From: Anodontia alba
Taxonomy: Eukaryota; Mollusca; Bivalvia; Lucinida; Lucinidae
Length of the DNA stretch: 64,000 nt
NCBI GenBank assembly: GCA_964016985.1
Contig: OZ024834.1
Location: 85,369,723 to 85,433,722, forward strand
Direction of reading: 5' to 3'
How positions within the stretch are numbered: the first letter of the stretch is position 1; each line of letters starts with the position of its first letter. The translations under genes and the position numbers were made by a program. This document shows positions 21,298 to 32,288 of the stretch, one piece after another. The notes under the pieces are model-generated. The model was not told the DNA's origin, ran no database searches, and worked only from the letters and a program-made list of their open reading frames with translations.

Positions 21298-21389
21298 TTC
21301 TGCTCAAAAACATAGATTGTGGGTACTCGTTAGAACCGCCTCACCGAGGCGGTTCTAACGAGTTCCCACAATCTATGTTTTGAGCAGAA
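21298..21389. mobile_element. Foldback, F1-related, core CCGCCTCACCGAGGCGG
   Basis: Near-perfect palindrome with arms containing 'catagattgtgggtactcg' and its complement. It differs from other F1 copies in 'tagaacc' for 'tagaagc'. Its centre coincides with the start of the 1.3 kb duplication. Confidence 0.85.
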
Positions 21390-22636
21390 ATATGAAAAAT
21401 ATCAGAAATTTTTATCTGAAAATTTTCAGTTTTTGGAGGTGAACTTTTCTATATATTTGAATAGGCGTGTTTTCGTAATGTAGCACAAAAAAGGCTATAG
21501 CCTATCAAGCAAGACCGATGAAGCCACTAGACTCTTCATCAAACGACCAAATTATTGGTCTACCTCTCATACCTAACCTAAACGACCCAGGGCTGGAACG
21601 ACCCGGAATGGTTGCTCAGCATCGCAGATACACTGTCATATGAGGAATACCTGTGTGTAACCCACCGCGCGGCCCTCCTTTGTACCATTTAAATTTGTTC
21701 TATGCTTTTTTCGGTATAATGGCTTCACACGGTGGAGGCATACTCTACTTTAGGTCTAACAAAGTTTTATAGGCTAATTCTTTTACTGACTGATTTTTAG
21801 CTCATCTGAGCCGAAGGCTGAAAAAGTTTGTCGAGTTTCCGAGCAAACCGTTTAATTTCTTGAGTGATCCATGGCTGAGATCCATGGGAGGCTCTTTTTT
21901 ACATTCCAAGCATTTTAATAGGAACAAACTTTGAAATACTCTGATTTATAGCAGTTTAAAATAATTCCATAGTTGTTCAACAATAAAATTTTCATAATTT
22001 AGCAAATAATCAGAGGCAATTTTTTTAAATATATTCCCTAAAGCCCTCCCAATCAGCTTTCCTGTAAAATAGTATAGCCATGTTTATCATTATATATATA
22101 TTTAAAAAAAATAATAAATAAATAAAAAGACAAAATAATATAGGCATATTTATAAGTTGTTTATCATTTTTGGTACATTGTTGGATTTGTTTTTGTATAT
22201 TATATTTTTATGTGTTTGGTGACATATTGAATAATAGAAAAAAGAAAAAAAAAAAAAAAAAACTTATAAAAAAGTTCGTCACTGCATAAAAGCTATTATG
22301 CAGTTTTCTTTGCTAGAAGGCTTAAGTTTGAAACTAATGGCTATATCCGCCGTCAGGTGAAGGTTTGTACAATTGAAATGTCTGCCGGGGTACTTTTGAA
22401 TGATTTGCCTATCATAAGTTCAGCCTTTGTTAACACAAATAAATCCCTTATGTGATTATTATAAGTAGTCCAAGGAAATAACACTTAAGGCAATTGAAAT
22501 TCAAATTGAAATTTTATGAATATTCGAATTATTGAGATAAAAGTTAAAATATAAATATTGTGTTGATATGCTGCGAATCATAAGCATTATTTTGATACCA
22601 AATATGTATGTAGCTTTTAATGAAAACAAACAAAAG
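21342..22636. repeat. 1.3 kb direct duplication, copy 1
   Basis: Shared with 22637-24445 from 'gaggcggttctaacgag' to 'atgaaaacaaacaaa'. It includes 'ggctatagcctatcaagca', the 'agctcatctgagccgaagg' word also seen at repeat-element ends, and 'tatgcagttttctttgctag'. Confidence 0.85.
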
Positions 22637-24019
22637 GTGAGGCGGTTCTAACGAGTACCCACAATCTATGTTTTTGAGCAGAAATATGAAAAATATCAGA
22701 AATTTTTATCTGAAAATTTTCAGTTTTTGGAGGTGAACTTTTCTATATATTTGAATAGGCGTGTTTTCGTAATGTAGCACAAAAAAGGCTATAGCCTATC
22801 AAGCAGGACCGATGAAACCACTAGACTCTTCATCAAACGACCAAATTATTGGAGGTAACCTAAACGACCCAGGGCTGGAACGACCCGGAACGGTTACTCA
22901 GCATCGCAGATACACTGTCATATGAGGAATACCTGTGTGTAACCCACCGTGCGGCCCTCTTTTGTACAATTTCAATTTGTTCTATGCTTTTTTTTCGGTA
23001 TAATGGCTTCACACGGTGGAGGCATACTCCACTTTAGGTCTAACAGAGTTTTATAGGCTAATTTTTTAACTGACTGCTCACCTCACCTGAGCCGAAGGCT
23101 GGAAAAAGTTTGTCGAGTTTCCGAGCCTTGGGGGAGGGGGGGGGGGGGAGGGGAGGGAGTAACTTCCTATATATGGCATAGTATGGATATGCGTGCCGAA
23201 TGGCCCCCTTTTTCAGCGCTGCCAGGTATATGATTGGCCCCCTTTTTCCAACAAAAAGATATGAATGGCCCGATTTTTCTGGATTCCTATGTGAAAGGCC
23301 GCACTTTTCTGACATCCTGGTATATGCACATTTTTCGCTCTGAGATTTTTCGAGGCTGCTTATCCTCTTGGTATTACATGAATTGACTGTGATATTTGTC
23401 TACCAACCAGCAATAAATGGGTACAAAAAATCAAAGGGCAGTATAATAATAGATCAACATTTTGGATGATCTAAATGAATGGGTCCGTTTTTTCAAAGGT
23501 CAGGTATATGAATGGGGTAGGCTTTGAAATACTGGCTCGCACACCCGTACCAAAATTACCCCTAATTTATCCTCCGCCCCACCCCCCCCCCCGCCCCCGC
23601 CCCCCCTCCGCCACCCCCACCCCAACCGACTTCCGAGCAAGCCGTTTAATTTCTTGGGTGATCCATGGGAGGCACTTTTTCACACCAAAGTTTTTAAAAG
23701 GAATAAACTTTGAAATAACTTGATTTATAGCGGTTTAAAAGAATTCCATAGTTGTTCAACAATAAAATTTTCATATTTTAGCAAATAATCAGAGGCAATT
23801 TTTTTAAATATATTCCCTAAAGCCCTCCCAATCAGCTTTCCTGTAAAATAGTATAGCCATGTTTATCATTAAATATATATTTAAAAAAAAAAATAAAAAT
23901 AAATAAAATGACAAAATAATATAGGCATATTTATAAGTTGTTTATCATTTTTGGTACATTTTTGGATTTGTTTTTGTATATTTATATTTTTGTGTGTTTG
24001 GTAACATATTGAATAATAG

Positions 24020-24055
<36 letters not shown>

Positions 24056-24445
24056 TCATAAAAAAGTTCGTCACTGCATAAAAGCTATTATGCAGTTTTC
24101 TTTGCTAGAAGGCTTAAGTTTGAAACTAATGGCTATATCCGCCGTCAGGTGAAGATTTGTACAATTGAAATGTCTGCCGGGGTACTTTTGAATGGTTTGC
24201 CTATCATAAGTTCAGCCTTTGTTAACGCAAATAAATCCCTTATATGATTATTATAAGTAGTCCAAGGAAATAACACTTAAGGCAATCTCGGACCTAAAGA
24301 GGCAATTGAAATGCAAATTGAAATTTTATGAATATTCGAATTATTGAGATAAAAGTTAAAATATAAATATTGTGTTGATATGCTGCGATCATAAGCATTA
24401 TTTTGATACCAAATATGTATGTAGCTTTTAATGAAAACAAACAAA
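22637..24445. repeat. 1.3 kb direct duplication, copy 2, with 504-bp insertion
   Basis: Begins directly after copy 1 in the right half of the palindrome and follows it closely. It is interrupted at 23127-23630 and carries an expanded poly-A (about 24020-24052). Confidence 0.85.
23127..23630. mobile_element. 504-bp insertion with 8-bp target duplication
   Basis: The direct repeat TTCCGAGC stands at 23119-23126 and 23631-23638; copy 1 of the duplication has it once ('gtttccgagcaaacc'). The left end is G-rich (23127-23157) and the right end C-rich (about 23579-23625), so the ends are loosely complementary. An 8-bp duplication fits hAT or P-like transposition, but no clear terminal repeat is visible. 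Confidence 0.65.
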
Positions 24446-24865
24446 AAAACAAAAGTTATCCCGACTTTGAAATTTACCCAGCACACGTGTTACGATATTA
24501 GGCGGGAAATGCGAGATGTTAACATGTTGTTACAGGTATTTTCATTGCTTGGTTGTGATAATGTTGTGTTACAGTGTGTTTGATTGGTCACAGACGAAAG
24601 AAAGAGCGAGTGAGCGGAAAAAGAGTTAGTTAAGTATGAGATACGAATGGTATACCATCGTGAGAAATAATTTGGATTTTCAAAATGAAAAATTATTACA
24701 CGAAAAATTAAGTCTGGTACACCAACCGGACAATAAGAATTATTACTTATTATTGAAACCTGAATACTATATTGCAATTGTTATTTTGTAGAATAGTGTT
24801 GCATTGTTATTTATTTAAATATAGTTTGTGGATTTCCATAAAGGAACTGAAATAGAAACTTGTAC
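24446..24865. other. Downstream of the orphan gene, no gene seen
   Basis: AT-rich with no recognised repeat. Short open frames are not supported by splice context or similarity. Confidence 0.5.
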
Positions 24866-24897
24866 TTTATTTCTCTACTTAAAATTCAAACTTTATT
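24866..24897 (-). promoter_or_regulatory. Candidate polyadenylation signals of the orphan gene
   Basis: Two minus-strand AATAAA hexamers (24866-24871 and 24892-24897) lie ~420-450 bp past the stop codon at 25318. A TTAA-type MITE would then lie within the 3' UTR. Confidence 0.4.
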
Positions 24898-24959
24898 TCT
24901 GCTTAAAATCGACGGCAGAACACATATCCAAAGAGACGGATAGAAGCGGCCATTCAGCA

Positions 24960-25182
24960 TTAACCCATTTATGCCTACATTTGATTTGGCAAACAGTGTA
25001 AACCCAGATCAGACACCGTAGAACGCGGCATTTGATCAGAGTCTACACTGTTTGCATTTAGGACATGAATTTCTATAAAACATGGGTATAATAAAAAAAA
25101 AACTAACCAGACACTCCTAATATTGAAATGAACCGGTCCAAAGAGTTAAGGTAGAAGAGTCCATTCGGCATAAATGGGTTAA
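24960..25182. mobile_element. TTAA-flanked MITE, family T2
   Basis: Begins TTAACCCATTTATGCC (24960-24975) and ends with its exact complement GGCATAAATGGGTTAA (25167-25182). The interior holds a family-H hairpin ('aaacagtgtaaacccagatc' / 'gagtctacactgtttgc'). TTAA ends suggest piggyBac- or Kolobok-type mobilisation. Confidence 0.8.
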
Positions 25183-25317
25183 TGGGTTAATATATAGAGT
25201 GCGGCGGGAAATAAATTGCGACGGGCAATAAACTGCATCAGACAACGGAAATCGAGATCGCTGTGGCTAGGGTTCATGCTGGTTGTCTTTTCCTTTCAGT
25301 TCTTTTTCTAACTGAAG

Positions 25318-26229
25318 TCAAACGGAAGAATCTAACTTCATCGATCCTGCTGAGACCCTTGAAACTTTAGGGTTTTCACCTTCTTCCACATTACCTCCTT
25401 CAGGGATTTCTGATTGAGCAGGCACATTATCCGGAATTTTGAGTAATTTTCTATAGAATGGCGGGAGTTCGATAAAACGTTCACTGTATGGTATTGCTTT
25501 TCTCTTCGGTACTTTTCCTTTTATGTAGTTTGGACTTAGCTGAATATACCCGTCAGTGGGGGCATCTGGCTGTTGCAAACATTCTTCTAAGTGTCTGAAT
25601 CGGGGATCCTCTATTGACCTTGAGTAACCTACATTAGCCACTGTTGTCTTTAACGATCCCAATAATCTGTCGGTGTCCAGTTTCAGACTTTGGGAGGTCG
25701 GTTTTGGAGCACTCATAAGAGTCCTATGTTTTTTTGGTTTCTTCACACGTATGTCTCTATGTTCATCTGGTGGATTTTGGTCAAGGTAAAAGCACAATAT
25801 ATTGATAGGTGGAGCAAGTCTCGCATAGATGAGGAATGGATCTATTTCAGGTTCCGGAGTTGGTATAGGCATGTATCGCGTTCCATAGCGTGCAATAAAG
25901 TCATCTTTCATTGCTTGGTATCTAGATTGCATAACTTCGTGCCATTTGTCACGTCTTGCTTGCAGCTGCATAAATGCATCCTTATTTTTCTGTGTCGACC
26001 AAAATAACATTTTCTTGCGAGTGTCATAATATCTGAGCTTAACTCCTAAAAGATTTTCTTGAGTTGTATTGTCATAGAGCAAAATACGGCCAATGTTAGT
26101 CTTTGGCAATAAACTCCGGCGTGGCTTGCCATAGTTTGGTTTAATAGATGGAGTTTTATGGAGATACGCGGTCTTGTTTCGTTTCTTGAGAAAAAAGGGC
26201 GTGTCGTCTAAAGGAGGCAGGGCCGTCAT
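25318..26229 (-). CDS. Unrecognised 303-residue protein, terminal exon
   Basis: I do not recognise this protein. A 303-codon frame opens with MTALPPLDDTPFFLKKRNKT and ends at a TGA. The bases just before the ATG read TTCTAATTTCAG, a good splice acceptor. So this is a 3' exon whose ATG is its first codon (5' UTR exon upstream), or coding continues from an unseen exon. The product is rich in Lys, Arg and Pro, without signal peptide or membrane segment. A charged, probably helical stretch spans about 68-114, a basic cluster KKPKKHR lies near 163-169, and the C-terminus (273-292) is acidic and Gly/Glu-rich. Length, absence of repeats and codon variety separate it from the surrounding TE frames. 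It is transcribed away from the forkhead gene at 31937. Function unknown. Confidence 0.7.
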   Translation of the reverse strand: MTALPPLDDTPFFLKKRNKTAYLHKTPSIKPNYGKPRRSLLPKTNIGRILLYDNTTQENLLGVKLRYYDTRKKMLFWSTQKNKDAFMQLQARRDKWHEVMQSRYQAMKDDFIARYGTRYMPIPTPEPEIDPFLIYARLAPPINILCFYLDQNPPDEHRDIRVKKPKKHRTLMSAPKPTSQSLKLDTDRLLGSLKTTVANVGYSRSIEDPRFRHLEECLQQPDAPTDGYIQLSPNYIKGKVPKRKAIPYSERFIELPPFYRKLLKIPDNVPAQSEIPEGGNVEEGENPKVSRVSAGSMKLDSSV

Positions 26230-26449
26230 CTGAAATTAGAATAAAATGTAACATAACAAGAAGTTTGGTAGACGTTTTCCAAGCTAAAATTGCAGTCTAA
26301 TTCAAATTCATCAGACGACAAATTGACGATTGTTTTCTTATTTCTCCCAGAAAATAGAATTTGAAATTCCGTGTGAACTGACAACACGGAATACCCTATG
26401 TATAATAATTTTCGAAAACCTTAACCTCTGAGCACAATTGTCCTAAAAT

Positions 26450-26648
26450 TTAACTCTTTCGGTACCAAATTTCAGACGACATTTGTCGTCTGCTTTTTCA
26501 TTTAACAAACCGTCGCTTGGAAAGACGTTTATATGTAAAGTTGAAAGACTGAATGTCAAATAGCGTAGATCCAGATGAGACGGCTCATTCTGGATCTATG
26601 CTGTTTGCAAAAGCTTATTATTATCGCCTGTGGCAGTGAAAGAGTTAA
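26450..26648. mobile_element. TTAA-flanked MITE, family T3
   Basis: TTAACTCTTTC (26450-26460) and its complement GAAAGAGTTAA (26638-26648) bound a segment containing 'cgtagatccagatgag' and 'ctggatctatgctgtttgc', a degenerate family-H hairpin. It lies just upstream of the orphan exon. Confidence 0.6.
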
Positions 26649-27011
26649 ACTCGTCCGTTATACCGTGCGGTTAACGTGTCTAAATAACTCTTAGATGAGT
26701 GCCAAACACTATACTCTCATCACACATTTGCTCTGGATCTACGCTGTTTCTTAGGCTTGTCTGTTTGAATATTTTGGGTAATAGTGTATGTGTTTAATAA
26801 ACTACCGTCAGTAGTCTGCTGACTCAGTAACAAAACTTGTCACCAACAGAACTAGAGACAAGCACATGTCATTGCACGACCAAGCTTTCTTATTTCGTTG
26901 GTTGTGTCACTTGTAAAAATAAACTAAAACACATCCCAGTGAAACTTTAAGATGACACGCTTTTAGCGCAATTATGTCTGATATGCAATAGATGAGAAAG
27001 CAAGAGTGTGA

Positions 27012-27126
27012 GATATCCCAGTAAGCATTCGACATAAATCTATGGCGGGCCGTTATCGGCCCGTCAGGGTAGCTGACGGGTCGACAACGGCCCGCTGTAG
27101 ATTTATAAATAATGTTAGCTGGGATG
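27012..27126. mobile_element. Foldback with GC-rich core
   Basis: Palindrome with outer arms ATCCCAG.TAA.CATT and inner arms CGGGCCGTTATCGGCCCGTC / GACGGGTCGACAACGGCCCG around 'agggtagc'. The core is far richer in G+C than its AT-rich surroundings. Confidence 0.75.
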
Positions 27127-27434
27127 TTTCTTTGCATGCCTATGACCATCCTAAAAGAGATGAACATTTCTTCTTTTTCTTCTTTTTTTTTTTTATAAGA
27201 CTCTGGCATAGTCCGGGAAGAGACATAGGGTTCTGAAAGAACATACAAGCCGAACCAATCTGAGAATAGTGTATATTACACAATACATATTGCACAATAG
27301 ATATACCATATATCCTGATTTACATGAATGTATTTTGAAATCTGGTAAATTTGGGACATTTTTCCTTATACTTCCTTTCAACATGTCCATTTTAAGTACT
27401 ACCTATGAATGTGTGTAGAATTGCTGGGTGAGTG

Positions 27435-27480
27435 TCAAACAGTGTAGACCCTGTCTGATCTGGGCCTACACTGTTTGCTA
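27435..27480. repeat. Family-H hairpin, short
   Basis: 'caaacagtgtagaccctg' faces 'tgggcctacactgtttg', with most of the usual loop deleted. Confidence 0.7.
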
Positions 27481-27567
27481 AGGCCTGTCTGTGTGATTAG
27501 ATCGATCTCCCTCAGAAATCTTCCTGGATCCGCCCCTGACTGGCCTCACCAAAATTGAGTTAACAAA

Positions 27568-27646
27568 AACTGGTACAGAATCAAACTGAAATCCACTGTT
27601 GGGCATTAAGCCCAACAGTGGATTTCAGTTTGATTCTGTACCAGTT
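27568..27646. repeat. Perfect 37-bp hairpin
   Basis: Arms 27568-27604 and 27610-27646 are exact complements (AACTGGTACAGAATCAAACT...), loop ATTAA. A 93-codon frame starting inside it (27599) is not supported as a gene. Confidence 0.9.
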
Positions 27647-27899
27647 ATATTTTGTAATTTTGTAGAGCAATGCGAAGGAGCTGCACAAATGCAAACAAAC
27701 AAAATGACTTACTTGAGCATTGCAGTGTTATGGCTTTCATTTAACTTCGGTATGGTTTTATTATTTCGAAGGACTTCAGCATTTTTGAAGAAAGAAAAAT
27801 GTAAAGCCAGAATGGACTATTCCATCTCAGAATTTAGATATGTTTGGGATATGCAGATTGTCATTTGGCAAATATATTAAGAAATAAAAACGTTAAACT

Positions 27900-28240
27900 A
27901 TAATATTCGTTCCGCGGGCAGATAACTCTGTCAAACATTGACGAAGTTTGCCCATAAGCAATCCCAAACCAGATCTCCTTCATATCAATGCATGTACCAA
28001 GTTTGGTTAAAATCCCATGACATTTACTCAAAAATTGACGAAATTTGCCCATTAGCAATCCCAAACCAGATCTCCACAATATCAATGCACATACCAAGTT
28101 TGGTGAAAATCCATTGATGTTTACTCAAGTATCATCCGGAAACGAAAAACGGACGGACGGACGAACGGACGGATGGACAAACACACAGACGTCCAAAGTG
28201 AACCCATAATACCCCGCCACTATCGTGTGATTGGGTATAA
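27900..28240. mobile_element. End of a (GGAC)n-bearing repeat element
   Basis: A ~110-bp segment ('gcaatcccaaaccagatctc', 'taccaagtttggt') is repeated twice. (GGAC)n then leads to 'ccccgccactatcgtgtgat'. An inverted relative occupies 53430-53750. Confidence 0.7.
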
Positions 28241-28574
28241 AATAGCAAACAGAAGAAAGCAATTGGCATCATCTGTATCACCGAAACTCATTGTTTGCTC
28301 AGTTTTCGTCCCAGCAAGTGAGTGGAAATTCAGCATTTAGTTTCATTAACAAACAAACAATAAGAAAAATATGTTTAACAAAAGACAGAATAAACAAAAA
28401 TTACTTACTTTTATATGAATGTCAAGATAAGAAAATGCGCGTAGCAACAACCGAATTCACATCTGTACTCACGTACCTTAATTAACCTAAGTCTTTGTCC
28501 ACCTTAACTATCCTTAAACTCATGCTTATCCTTAAATCTTAACACATGCAGTTTACTAACTATCAATGCGTCTA

Positions 28575-28635
28575 AAACTGTTGGATGAATGACAAACAAT
28601 GTAGAATGATCAGAGTCTACACTGTTTGCTCAGGC
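28575..28635. repeat. Family-H hairpin, diverged
   Basis: 'gacaaacaatgtag' and 'cagagtctacactgtttgc' with a shortened middle. Confidence 0.6.
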
Positions 28636-29152
28636 CTGTCAGTCCGAATACTTCGGATAAATATGGTTTTTCCTGTAAACGAATTAATGAGGTTTGCTGT
28701 GTGAAAAACGACCCTACACATAATTCAACACAAAATACCGTGGTCAATCTACGAATCAACGTTGGATGGTTAGGATGTTCGCGGTTAATGCTACATGCAT
28801 TGCCAAAACACGACTTATTGTGAACCTTGACCAGACGACGTGGATAAAAAGATTGTGCATGCTCTGCAAATGGGATTTGGGTGTATTTCTCCAGATGCAC
28901 CCTATTTGGTCGAATACGTTTCGTTTGGCTGCAGGTAAATAGGCTGATATTCACAGAGGATGAAAAAAGTAAATGGCGAAGAAAAGAAAACGGAAAATAA
29001 ATTCGTAACAGTTTGATTATTGAATATTCTCACAGTGTACAACTCAATAAGCATAAATGCAATTGATGGATGTGTAATGAAGTATCAGAAACTATTCATT
29101 TCATAGGAAGTCATTGCATATAGGTAAGATTAAATATCCCATGTGGTCTCTT

Positions 29153-29347
29153 TAACGCTTAGCACTCTGGGTAAAATTTTCAGCAGGTGACATATTGAAC
29201 CATTTTCCTTATTTTCCCAGAAAACAGGTTGTGACATTTCATGCAAATTATCTTCAGTGGAGACAATTTGCATGAAATGTCAAATCCTGTTTTCTGGGGG
29301 AAAATCACCAATTTGTCGTCTGCTGAATTTGTCCATAGAGTGGTAAC
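29153..29347. mobile_element. Foldback element, family F3
   Basis: Arms run from TTTAACGCT.AGCACTCTGG inward through 'cagcaggtgac', 'attttcccagaaaacagg' and 'tgacatttcatgcaaatt' to a centre near 29258, and back out in complement. Another full copy is at 37441-37650; half copies lie at about 8388-8489, 9410-9519 and 26311-26375. Confidence 0.8.
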
Positions 29348-29454
29348 AACAACCACAGAATTTAACAATAACCATCGAGTGGTAACAATAACACAGTTTT
29401 TGTTGCGTCCTTTTGTGTGTTGTGTTGTCTTTCTTTATAGATGCATAGTCGGAC

Positions 29455-29590
29455 GTATAGATAGATGGATAGATAGATAGATCGATCGATCGATCGATCG
29501 ATCGGGTGGGTAGAGGCGGGTTAAAAGTTCCACAGGTTTTCTATCATAGATAGATAGACAGATAGATAGATGTTTTTTTTTTTTTTTTAT
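29455..29590. repeat. (GATA)n/(GATC)n microsatellites and poly-T
   Basis: ATAGATAGATGGATAGATAG then (GATC)n at 29481-29504, a second GATA patch at 29546-29570, then a T run. Confidence 0.95.
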
Positions 29591-31185
29591 CCCCCGACCT
29601 ATAGGTTCTGGGGTTATAGCGATCAGCATGGCGTCCGTCCGTAGACGCATCATTGTGCGCACCATAATTTTGATGTCCTTAGACAAATTTTGATAATATT
29701 TGGTAGGAATGAAGAGGAGGACCAGTAGGCGTGTCGCGTGCAAGAGAGACAACTCACTATTTTCGTTATGTAGTTATCTCCCCTGAATCCTACATCTTAT
29801 GCAGGCCATAACTCCCATACTGTTTGACAATTTGATGATATTTGGTAGGGATGAAGAGGAGGACCAGAAGTCGTGTCGCATACAAGAGAGACAACTCCTG
29901 CTTCTTTTTTTATGTAGTTATCTGCCATGAAGTAGAAATCTGAGATGTATCCTTGTGCGCTCCATAACTTTGATACATAGACATATTTTGATAAAATTTG
30001 GTAGGAATGAAGAGGAGGACCAGTAGGCGTGTCGGTGCAAGAGGGACGACTCTCACTTTCTTCATTATGTAGTTATCTCCCCTGAAGCAGAATTCTTGTG
30101 CAGGCCATAAGTCCCATACTGTTTGAGATAATTTGATAATATTTGGTAGGGATGAAGAGGATTCGAGGACTAGTAGGCGTGTAAAGTGCTAGAGAGGCAA
30201 CTCTCACTTTCTTCATTATATAGTTATCTCCCCTGAAGCAGAAATCTTGTGCAGACCATAACTCCCATACTGTTTGAGGTAAATTTATAATATATGGTAG
30301 GGACATATATCAGGTCAAGTAGGAGTCACGCATGCAAGAATGACAACTTTTACTCTGCTATTTTACTAGTTATCTCCCACGAACGATTTTCTAAGCTAAA
30401 TTCTTGTGCACTCCGTAACTTCTTAATGGTTTGAAATATTCTGATAATATTTGGTAGAGGCATAGATAAGGTCTAGACAGGGTGTCGCGTGCAAGAGAGA
30501 CTACTCTAATTTTCTTCTTTATACAGTTATCTCCAATGAAACCGAAATCTTATGCAGGCTATAACTCCCATACTGTTTGGGATAATTTGATAATATTAGA
30601 TAGGGACATCTAATAGGTCAAGTAGGAGTGTTGCATGCAAGAATGACAACTCTTGCTTTGTTCTTTCTTCTTGTTATCTCTCCTGAACGAATTTCAAAGC
30701 CAAATTCTTATGCACTCCATAATGGTTTGAAATATTTTGATAAGATTTGACAGATTTGGTACAGGCACAGATAAGGACCAGTAGGCACATGTTGCGTTCT
30801 AGTTACCTCGCCTGAATAAATTTTTAAGCCAAATTCTTGTGCACTCTATAACTTCTTAATGGTTTCAAATATTTTGATAATATTTGATAGACGCATAAAT
30901 AAGGACCAGTAGGCGTGTCACGTGCAAGACAGACAACTCTCACTTTTTATTATGTACTTATCTCCCCCGGATCCGAAATCTTGCGCAGGCTATAACTCCC
31001 ATACTGTCTGAGATAATTTGATAATATTTTGGCGGAACATATATCAGGTCAAGTAGGAGTGTCACATTGCTTTGTTCTTTTTCTTGTACACTCCACTGAA
31101 TAAATTTATAAGCCAAATTCTTATGCATTCAATCCTAATGGTTTGAAAAATTTTGATAGATCTAATATTGTGTTGGTCAGCGTTA
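29590..31185. repeat. Degenerate ~195-bp tandem repeat, about eight copies
   Basis: Starts 'cccccgacctataggttctg'. Landmarks 'tagttatctcccctgaa', 'cttgtgcaggccataactcc', 'gataatatttggtagg' and 'ggaccagtaggcgtgtc' then recur with increasing divergence to the right. Confidence 0.85.
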
Positions 31186-31935
31186 AAAAGACGTTCACTG
31201 GAAAAGAATAGCTAATCAAGGTGACATTCGGCGGGAATCGTAATAAAAAATAGAGCCAGTCTAATGCATTTTTTTTTTTTCGTCTGCATCGTTACAGATT
31301 GTGACCCTGTCATGCAACAACAAAAACTAACACTTTCGGCTAACTTTGAAGCAATTACCATGCCCGTTTATAAGCAGTGCCTAAATTCAATTCATTCTGC
31401 AGTTTTCTTCACAAGTTATGTGTTCCTTTAAAGGACACAGTCGTCTACAAACAGACGTACTGAAAACCTGAAGTTTTCTGGGAGATCATTAATGAGAATA
31501 AGAAAAAAGGATTGGTCCAAGTCTACTTTTCCTTGTGGGGGCCTCTACCCACCCTATACATGCAGTATCTGCCCTCTTATGGATACAGAATGCAAACATT
31601 TATGCATTTGCATATCCTCTTTTTATTCGTTGGACTGCATTCTACTTTTTTCATGCAAAATGTATCATTTCAACATGCCCCAAGAACTATAGCCTCGATG
31701 GCAGTTAAAAAAACCCGCGGCATGAACTTAGCAGGTGCGCGATTAAGCCTCGACCTCAGTTAACCAATAAAAATCCATGTTGCATGTGAAACCCAATAGA
31801 AACACGCGTAACATTTTTAACAGCACGCGGATTTTGCTGTTTAAGCAGACGATGTTTTGGACCTGTCAGCACAGAAAGTTTTAACTAAATGCATGTTTAA
31901 ACGCACATTTTATATTTTCCTTTTGTTTCCTATAG
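31186..31935. other. Upstream of the forkhead gene; possible promoter or 5' exon
   Basis: Unique-looking sequence with a CpG-bearing patch at about 31708-31860 (CCCGCGG, GTGCGCG, ACGCGT, CACGCGG) and two CCAAT-type words ('aaccaataaa' 31761-31770, 'acccaatag' 31791-31799). The forkhead first visible exon starts with a splice acceptor, so an upstream exon and promoter must exist. This patch is a candidate, but I cannot place an exon. Confidence 0.3.
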
Positions 31936-31936
31936 T

Positions 31937-32288
31937 ATGTTTAGGCCACAGATAAGTTTGCCAATGCAATATTCTACGGAGCAGACTGTCAAAGTCAGAA
32001 GACCGCTCTTGAAGCAGAAAACTAATGATTTTAACAAACTTGCCAAAACATCTAAACATATCCAAAAACGTGTCAATTACTTGGATTTGTCGAGTCACTT
32101 CAGTAAAGCAATAGACCTTAAACGATACGACAAGAAAGGTCGTCCTAAGAAAGCTTTGAAATCAAAGTCGACCTTGAAAAAAGAAAGAAACGGTCGCAAA
32201 AGAAGAGAAGTTTATTGTCAGACTGAAAGCAGCTCTAATAAGGAAATTGTTCTTCAATCTGAGGTTGTCCCACAGCCCGATATACATG
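31937..32288 (+). CDS. Forkhead gene, first visible coding exon
   Basis: Acceptor TTTGTTTCCTATAG lies one base before the ATG. The exon encodes residues 1-117 plus one base, including KKGRPKK. Donor G|GTAGGT at 32289 is chosen because the alternative GTAAGC four bases later puts a stop in exon 2. Confidence 0.8.

Noticed and set aside
29590..31185. Regularly spaced repeats as a CRISPR-like array
   Set aside because: Units are ~195 bp and diverge gradually, with no short identical repeats or unique spacers, and the genome is eukaryotic.
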